Part shown: in pieces, positions 59,200-64,000 of the stretch
How positions within the stretch are numbered: position 1 is the first letter of the stretch
Layout of the letters: each line of letters opens with the position of its first letter
From: Oscillibacter sp. PC13
GTDB lineage: Bacteria; Bacillota; Clostridia; Oscillospirales; Oscillospiraceae
Length of the DNA: 64,000 bases
Direction of reading: 5' to 3'
Assembly (NCBI RefSeq): GCF_900115635.1
Contig: NZ_FOXE01000020.1
Coordinates: 1-64,000, forward strand
Notes under the pieces: generated by a model
Databases searched by the model: none
Seen by the model: only the letters and a program-made list of their open reading frames with translations
What the model was told of the DNA's origin: nothing
Position numbers and translations under genes: made by a program

Positions 59200-60003
59200 A
59201 TGGAATTTGAGAGAATTTTATATCAGACCGAGGATCATGTCGCCCATATTATGCTGAACCAGCCGGATAAGCTCAATGTTCTGGGCGTCAACGCCTGGAG
59301 AGAGCTTGAGCGGGCGTTTCAAAAGGCACAGGAAGACGATGAGGTGACTGCCGTTCTGCTGTACGGCAACGGGCGATCCTTCTGCGCGGGATTTGATATG
59401 CAGGACTCTGTGGATATGAAGGAGGCCTCCCAGTGGCAGCAATATCGTGAGGTCTGCGAGGAGCGAGACCATGTACGCAGTGTGTGGGAGTGCAGCAAAC
59501 CGGTGGTAGCCGCCGTGCAGGGGCACTGCCTGGGGAGCGGGTTTGAACTCTCGCTGATGTGCGATCTGGTCATTGCTGCCGACAATGCAAAGTTTGGCGA
59601 GACAGAGCTTCGATTTTCCACGACGCCGCAGCCAAGCGCGCTCTGGTATACCAGCGTCCGCAAGGCACGGGAATTACTGATGCTGGCAGACAGAATCTCG
59701 GCCCAGGAGGCCTATGAGATTGGATTGGTCAACCGGGTTGTTCCAGCAGATTCCTTGATGGAGGAGGCTGGAAAAGTTGTGAAGCGATTATCCAGGCTGC
59801 CCACGGAAACCATGCAGATTACAAAGCGCATGATGAACCGGGCGTTGGATGGGAATGGGTTCCTGCGTTTTAACGACTGGGGATATGATTTCCTCCATCT
59901 CTCAAAGGGAATGCCGACCAGGGTCGGAAAACAGTTTGATGAAATCGCCGCGAACGAGGGAATGAAGGCTGCCATCACCTGGATGAATGAACGGTATCGG
60001 TGA
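59200..60003 (+). CDS. Crotonase-fold protein 5
   Basis: The 267-aa protein has RSFCAGFDMQDSVDMKE, KPVVAAVQGHCLGSGFELSLMCD, FGETELRFSTTPQPSALW and the tail NDWGYDFLHLSK. It belongs to the crotonase 3/4 group but is the most divergent (GSG instead of GGG). The ATG at 59200 was chosen with AAGGTGG upstream. It is the last gene of the ANTAR-controlled operon. Confidence 0.84.
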   Translation: MEFERILYQTEDHVAHIMLNQPDKLNVLGVNAWRELERAFQKAQEDDEVTAVLLYGNGRSFCAGFDMQDSVDMKEASQWQQYREVCEERDHVRSVWECSKPVVAAVQGHCLGSGFELSLMCDLVIAADNAKFGETELRFSTTPQPSALWYTSVRKARELLMLADRISAQEAYEIGLVNRVVPADSLMEEAGKVVKRLSRLPTETMQITKRMMNRALDGNGFLRFNDWGYDFLHLSKGMPTRVGKQFDEIAANEGMKAAITWMNERYR

Positions 60004-60062
60004 GAGCATAGATTTCATCCTTTCGAAGAGGCCGCTGACCGCAAAAACGGGCATAAACTGAT

Positions 60063-60104
60063 AGCGAGGGTGCTGATAGTTGTATATCAGCACCCTCGCT
60101 TTTA
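60063..60104 (+). terminator. Terminator of the ANTAR-controlled operon
   Basis: AGCGAGGGTGCTGATA and TATCAGCACCCTCGCT form a 16-bp perfect stem with a 6-nt loop and are followed by TTTT. It closes the roughly 15-kb operon. Confidence 0.92.
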
Positions 60105-60142
60105 CCACGGACGCATCAAACGGTTGTCCATAGGTATCCGCT

Positions 60143-61018
60143 TTATGGCTTGCATTGTCCGCAAGGCTCATAGCCCTCGGAAATCAGGGTATCCCGGCTG
60201 CCTATATAGACTTCCTTGTTGGCCTCGCTCATGGCGGCGGCACCGGAGCAGGCAGGATCGTGAAACTTGCGGGACTTGGTGTTCAGAATGTAAGTAGCTT
60301 CCACAGACGCCGTTCCCTCTTTATCGGAGGCGGTGTCTGCTTCCGCCAGGCAACTTTCCCCGGTGGCATAATCAATGGAGACACCGGGCTGGTTGTTGTA
60401 AACATAGACGTTGAAGCAGACGCCTTCACCGTCATCCTCTACCGATATGGCCTCCATCTGGACGCCGCTGGCAACCAGGTTGCTGTCCTGAAAGATGGGG
60501 GTTACCCGATAGAGAACATGGTTTCCGGTCTCTTTCACGTAGTCCGCCACCAAGTTTTCAAAAGGCAGCATACCGTCCACATTCATATAGCGGGTGCCTG
60601 TAATCAGGTTTTTCTCGTTGGCATTTTCTGCGGTCAACTGATAGCCGATGAGATGACATCGGTTATAGAGATACTTCCCATCCACAAAGTCATACTTTAC
60701 AGTCTGCCATCCGGTGGGTTTTACCTGCCCGATGCTTCCCCGCGCTTCGGTTGGCATGGTGTCTAGGCCTACATTTGCATAGGCTGTGCCACAGCGGCCC
60801 AGCCAGTCCAGATCACTGTATTCCTCAAAGGAGGCGGTTGTGAAATCTGCTTCCGGAAAATCAGGCTGGTTATTCTGCAGGACCACATAGGGCTCGCCGG
60901 AGAAATCCGGAATATCCGCCAGGTCTGCATAAGAAGTACCTTGAGATGCATCCAATGCGCAGCCCGTCAGCAGTGCACAGATCAAAAGGAAAAGAAGCTG
61001 TGTTTGCAGTTGTTTCAT
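60143..61018 (-). CDS. Lipoprotein DNA/RNA non-specific endonuclease
   Basis: The 291-aa protein has a lipoprotein signal (LLFLLICALLTGCA, lipobox LTGC) and a nuclease domain resembling EndA/NucA-type enzymes. YNRCHLIGYQL contains the catalytic His in the RCHLIG variant of DRGH, followed by NLITGTRYMNVDGM with the metal-binding Asn region. The C-terminus adds FHDPACSGAAAMSEANK and CGQC, a possible small Cys pair. It would act outside the cell or at its surface in DNA turnover or uptake. It overlaps the preceding gene by 4 nt. Confidence 0.82.
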   Translation of the reverse strand: MKQLQTQLLFLLICALLTGCALDASQGTSYADLADIPDFSGEPYVVLQNNQPDFPEADFTTASFEEYSDLDWLGRCGTAYANVGLDTMPTEARGSIGQVKPTGWQTVKYDFVDGKYLYNRCHLIGYQLTAENANEKNLITGTRYMNVDGMLPFENLVADYVKETGNHVLYRVTPIFQDSNLVASGVQMEAISVEDDGEGVCFNVYVYNNQPGVSIDYATGESCLAEADTASDKEGTASVEATYILNTKSRKFHDPACSGAAAMSEANKEVYIGSRDTLISEGYEPCGQCKP

Positions 61019-61425
61019 CGTGCATAGAGTTCCTTTGTAATTTTTTCGTGAGAGGAACCGGCAAATTCTTCCCGGCGCAGCAGCTTCCACAGATCATCCA
61101 GCGGCAGCTGAAGGGAGCGATCCGCCGGATAGGCCCGGTTCCAACAATAAAGCAGGAGACGGTCTGCGTGTTCCAAAAGCGGCTGAAGGGGCAGATCTTC
61201 CGCAAAACAGAAATCCTCGCTGGACATCTGCTCCAACGGCGCCTCTGAAATGGAGAGATTATCTGGCGCTTCCATAGAAAACTGCCGGGCGGAGTATTCG
61301 CTCATCCATAGGCGGTGCCCGGCCGCCTCCCGCAGCAGATCCGCCCGGAGCAGACGATCCTGGCTCTGCCGCCGGCCGTTGAACAGAATTCCGCCGCGGC
61401 CGTCAATGCATATCATCAGTGTCAA
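61015..61425 (-). CDS. Conserved protein of unknown function
   Basis: I do not recognise a named family for this 136-aa cytoplasmic protein. It reads MICIDGRGGILFNGRRQSQDR near the start and EEFAGSSHEKITKELYAR at the end, segments I associate with a conserved but uncharacterised Firmicute protein. GGAGG lies 7 nt before a TTG (61425), and no better start is present. It is translationally coupled to the nuclease lipoprotein gene. Confidence 0.65.
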   Translation of the reverse strand: MTLMICIDGRGGILFNGRRQSQDRLLRADLLREAAGHRLWMSEYSARQFSMEAPDNLSISEAPLEQMSSEDFCFAEDLPLQPLLEHADRLLLYCWNRAYPADRSLQLPLDDLWKLLRREEFAGSSHEKITKELYAR

Positions 61426-61521
61426 AACGGTGCCTCCGTTTCCGGCTGCCGAAGCAGCCTGTATATTTATTATCATATCATAAAAGCCGGAGGGGTTCCA
61501 TAACAAAAAGTGCTTCTGCCG

Positions 61522-61565
61522 AAAAAGCGGACGCCCTGTCCAAAGACAGGACGTCCGCCTTTTTG
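61522..61565. terminator. Bidirectional terminator
   Basis: AAAAAGCGGACG-c-CCTGTC pairs with GACAGG-a-CGTCCGCCTTTTT around CAAA. It lies between the deacetylase gene, which is transcribed towards it, and the upstream end of the nuclease operon. Confidence 0.85.
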
Positions 61566-61666
61566 CTGCGGAGCAATCGAAAAGACCGTGGCGCGGTTAA
61601 GATTTTAGGCATAGCTGTGGAACGCAATATGCCGAAAAAATAGGGTTTTACACAATGGCTGCAGAC

Positions 61667-62509
61667 TTACTCCGCCTGCAAGACCGGCGTTTCAGGGAGC
61701 TCGGTCAGGGAGGCAAAGGTAAAGCCCATTTCCTCCCATTTTGTCAAAAGCTCGTCCAAAATATCAGCGTTGGTTTTAGAAGTGGAATGGAGCAGCACGA
61801 TGGCCCCATTGTGAATGCGGGGGAGCAGCTTTGAGTAGGCCTGCTCGGCTGTTGGCTGGTCATCTACATACCAGTCCACATAAGCAAGACTCCAGAAAAC
61901 GGTCTTATATCCCAGCGCATAGGCTTGCCGTAGGTTTTCCACGTTGTATTTTCCTTGAGGCGGGCGGTAAAACATGGGAAGGCATTCTCCAGTGGTATCC
62001 TGATAGATCGCGGCAAGATCGTCTAATTCTTTTTGAAAGGCTGCCTGGTCGGAAATTTGGGACATGTCCGGATGGTGATAGGTGTGGTTGCCGACAATGT
62101 GCCCTTCAGCGGCCATCCTTCGAATCAAATCTGGCGCAGTTTCGACCATATTGCCCACTACAAAAAACGCTGCTGGGGCATGGTGCTTTTTTAGCGCGTC
62201 CAAAATTTGACCGGTATAGCCGTTTTCATATCCGCAGTCAAATGTCAGGTAGATCACTTTTTTGCTGGTGTCCCCCAAATAATACGCCCCATATTGTGCC
62301 AGATCCTGGGCGCTGGCATTTCCGACCGGGGATTCTCCCTCTGTGGGAAATGAAAGCCCCCAGTTGTCCGTGGAAGCGGGTACGGCAACAGGCACAGAGG
62401 TCTCCAGGGATTCATCGCGGTCTCTGAGCTCGTAGAGAAACGTACCGGCAAAAAAGAGCACAGTCAGCACGGTGAGCGTGATCAGGGTGCGGCGGTAAAC
62501 TGCAAGCAT
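61667..62509 (-). CDS. Polysaccharide deacetylase, membrane-anchored
   Basis: The 280-aa protein has one N-terminal membrane anchor (LITLTVLTVLFFAGTFLYEL) and a NodB domain. LTFDCGYENG is motif 1 with the catalytic Asp, GNHTYHHPD is motif 2 with the metal His-x3-His, and FYRPPQGKYN is motif 3. The late LLHSTSKTNADIL segment is motif 5. It is close to PdaA/PdaB-type peptidoglycan deacetylases that act in the cell wall, often in sporulation. GGAGG lies 7 nt before the ATG. Confidence 0.9.
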   Translation of the reverse strand: MLAVYRRTLITLTVLTVLFFAGTFLYELRDRDESLETSVPVAVPASTDNWGLSFPTEGESPVGNASAQDLAQYGAYYLGDTSKKVIYLTFDCGYENGYTGQILDALKKHHAPAAFFVVGNMVETAPDLIRRMAAEGHIVGNHTYHHPDMSQISDQAAFQKELDDLAAIYQDTTGECLPMFYRPPQGKYNVENLRQAYALGYKTVFWSLAYVDWYVDDQPTAEQAYSKLLPRIHNGAIVLLHSTSKTNADILDELLTKWEEMGFTFASLTELPETPVLQAE

Positions 62510-62601
62510 GATAAAACCTCCTGCTTTTCATAAAACGTGTCTGCTTTCAGGCTCTCCAGAAACCGCAGTGATTATGCGGAAGCAGGCGGTGAAAATTTCC
62601 A

Positions 62602-62644
62602 AAAAAATTCCTGGGAACGACATAGCCGCTCCCAGGAATTTTTT
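62602..62644. terminator. Bidirectional terminator
   Basis: AAAAAATTCCTGGGA (62602-62616) pairs perfectly with 62630-62644. It follows the stop codon of the SLH protein gene on the minus strand by 24 bp. Confidence 0.88.
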
Positions 62645-62667
62645 GCAGGAGTTGATGGAAAGAAAAC

Positions 62668-64000
62668 TTAGTTCGCCCGCTCCATCCGCCAAACGATGGC
62701 GGAAATCTGGCCGCGAGTCAGAGTGTTTGAGGGCTTATAGGTGCTGGTGCCATTGGAGAAGTATCCCTCCACAATGCCGGCGGCGTACAGTGCCTGCACA
62801 TAGACGTCAGAGGTATCTGTGAAGGGCTTGACGCTGGAAAGATCGGAAGTGTTCAGCTTCATAGCTTTCGCAGCAATCTGTGCCACTGCCAGACGGGTGA
62901 TGGGCCGATCCAGGTCGATGTTGCCGGTCACCAGGCCTGCAGACTTTGCCTTTGCCAGATACCCGCTGAAAGGATGGGAGCCGGTGGGCTGCTGGACGGA
63001 GTAGCCGGAGGCCAGCATAATGAGCTTCAGGGCCTGACCGTAGGTGACTGTGTTGTTGGGCCGGAAGCTGCCGTCCTGATAGCCGTCGATGACCTTGGCA
63101 TCGCTCAGTTCGGCCACGTACTTATAGCACCAGGTGGAAGAGGTCACGTCGGAGAACTTTTTCACACTGTTTACCACGCCCAGGCAGAACTTGCCGCTGG
63201 CGATGGCATTGCCGTTGGTACTGTACGCCACATAGGGGATTTCCACAGATCCGGTAAAGCCGCTGGCAGGCACAAACCGCAGCTGGCTGATGCGCTGGCT
63301 GCCAGTGGAGTAGTCATACTTGACAGAAGTACTGGCCTTTGTGCTGGTGCCACTGCCGACATACACGGTTCCCACGGAGGAAGCCGGCAGTTCCAGCAGC
63401 TGAATGCTGCCAAGTGTCATGCCGGTAGCACTGGAGACCGCCGTATAAATGGCAGAGGCTGGGAAGGCAACAGAGGTTCCTTTTGGCGTGACGCCATAGA
63501 CCTCAGAGACGGTGCTGTACGTTACGCTGATCAAAATCGTACCGGACACAGAGCGGGAACCGGTGGAATATGCGGTGAAGGGGATGGATGCGCAGTAGTT
63601 GACGCCGCTGGGGATATACGTCAACTCACTCAATGCGTACTGGCTGGTGGAGCTGGGGCTGAAGTAGAACTTCTGATCGTCACAGTTGGAACTGGTCAGT
63701 TTCAGCTTAGAAGAGCCGTACTTGCTGACGCCATAGTAGTCATAGTACAGGCTGCCGGAAGAGGGAACGCCGCCCAGCTCTATATAGGAGAGCGTATTGT
63801 TTGGATACTGCTCGTTGAAGAAGCGGGCAATGTCGTTGGGATTGATCTGCACATTGGTATTGTAAGTGGTGTAATACCGGATGTCGCCTTTTCCGTTGGC
63901 GGCAGTGCTGCTTTTGGGCTCAATGCGCAAGGTACCCTCTACGTACCGGCTACCGGAGTAATAGGCTGTAAAGGTCAGAGTCACGGCGGTGTCGAAATCG
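62668..64000 (-). CDS. SLH-domain surface protein, partial at the window edge
   Basis: The frame is open to the window edge, so only the C-terminal 443 or so residues are seen. The visible part has repeated beta-rich modules with the pattern IPFTAYSTGSRSVSGTI and IPYVAYSTNGNAIASGK (three units). C-terminal SLH domains follow (FSDVTSSTWCYKYVAELSDA...GSFRPNNTVTYGQALKLI; ITRLAVAQIAAKAM; FTDTSDVYVQALYAAGIV...SNTLTRGQISAIVWRM). SLH domains bind pyruvylated cell-wall polymers, so this is an exported, wall-bound protein. The N-terminal function lies outside the window. Confidence 0.88.
   Translation of the reverse strand, partial: DFDTAVTLTFTAYYSGSRYVEGTLRIEPKSSTAANGKGDIRYYTTYNTNVQINPNDIARFFNEQYPNNTLSYIELGGVPSSGSLYYDYYGVSKYGSSKLKLTSSNCDDQKFYFSPSSTSQYALSELTYIPSGVNYCASIPFTAYSTGSRSVSGTILISVTYSTVSEVYGVTPKGTSVAFPASAIYTAVSSATGMTLGSIQLLELPASSVGTVYVGSGTSTKASTSVKYDYSTGSQRISQLRFVPASGFTGSVEIPYVAYSTNGNAIASGKFCLGVVNSVKKFSDVTSSTWCYKYVAELSDAKVIDGYQDGSFRPNNTVTYGQALKLIMLASGYSVQQPTGSHPFSGYLAKAKSAGLVTGNIDLDRPITRLAVAQIAAKAMKLNTSDLSSVKPFTDTSDVYVQALYAAGIVEGYFSNGTSTYKPSNTLTRGQISAIVWRMERAN

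Overview
The window looks like the chromosome of a low-redundancy, mid-to-high G+C anaerobic Firmicute, probably a gut Oscillospiraceae (Flavonifractor/Lawsonibacter/Dysosmobacter-like). This is inferred from the oxygen-independent ribonucleotide reductase (NrdD/NrdG), a single-chain PurL of clostridial type, a split AICAR transformylase/IMP cyclohydrolase pair, strong AGGAGG ribosome sites, clostridial riboswitch and terminator styles, and an integrative-conjugative-element (ICE) remnant with a tetracycline efflux gene. No species call is possible from the sequence alone.

Layout. 1-1.6 kb: a hexanucleotide repeat at the window edge, a consensus promoter, a leader peptide and a Tet(40)-like efflux pump. 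1.7-5.9 kb (minus): a broken ICE module (truncated Maff2, VirD4 coupling protein, PcfB, DUF5348, DUF6017-type replication protein). 6-8.4 kb (minus): ribokinase and an orphan PstS-like membrane-anchored protein. 8.5-22.5 kb (minus): a GntR regulator followed by purE-C-F-M-N, IMP cyclohydrolase, AICAR transformylase, purD, purL and IMP dehydrogenase. The IMP dehydrogenase 3' end is duplicated around a palindrome-rich element. 22.6-25.7 kb: a divergent 2-hydroxyacid dehydrogenase and shikimate kinase, an acetyltransferase, and an autoregulated MerR/TipAS regulator. 25.7-30 kb (minus): nrdG-nrdD-trxB with NrdR-type boxes; NrdD carries a C-terminal glutaredoxin-like domain. 30-34.1 kb: a C39-like lipoprotein, then a polar amino-acid ABC transporter under a lysine riboswitch. 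34.3-40.9 kb: PAP2 phosphatase, AEC transporter, polA, rimI, a second acetyltransferase and tsaD. 40.9-42.4 kb: a long gene-poor stretch with one tRNA-Thr(CGT).

42.4-60.1 kb is the most interesting part. An ANTAR response regulator and an unusual histidine kinase, whose N-terminus is a degenerate ABC-ATPase domain, precede two tandem copies of an ANTAR-type double-hairpin antiterminator/terminator. These control a roughly 15-kb operon: FlK-like thioesterase, BMP-family lipoprotein, ABC ATPase, two permeases, an ADP-forming acyl-CoA synthetase, an adenosine-deaminase-family protein, an enolase-superfamily dehydratase, a nitronate monooxygenase-like flavoprotein and five crotonase-fold paralogues. 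This reads as a self-contained sense-import-activate-degrade system for an unidentified small molecule that is handled as CoA thioesters.

60.1-64 kb (minus): a lipoprotein nuclease, a conserved unknown protein, a polysaccharide deacetylase and the C-terminal part of an SLH-domain surface protein that runs off the window. All functional assignments are by eye; no database search was possible.
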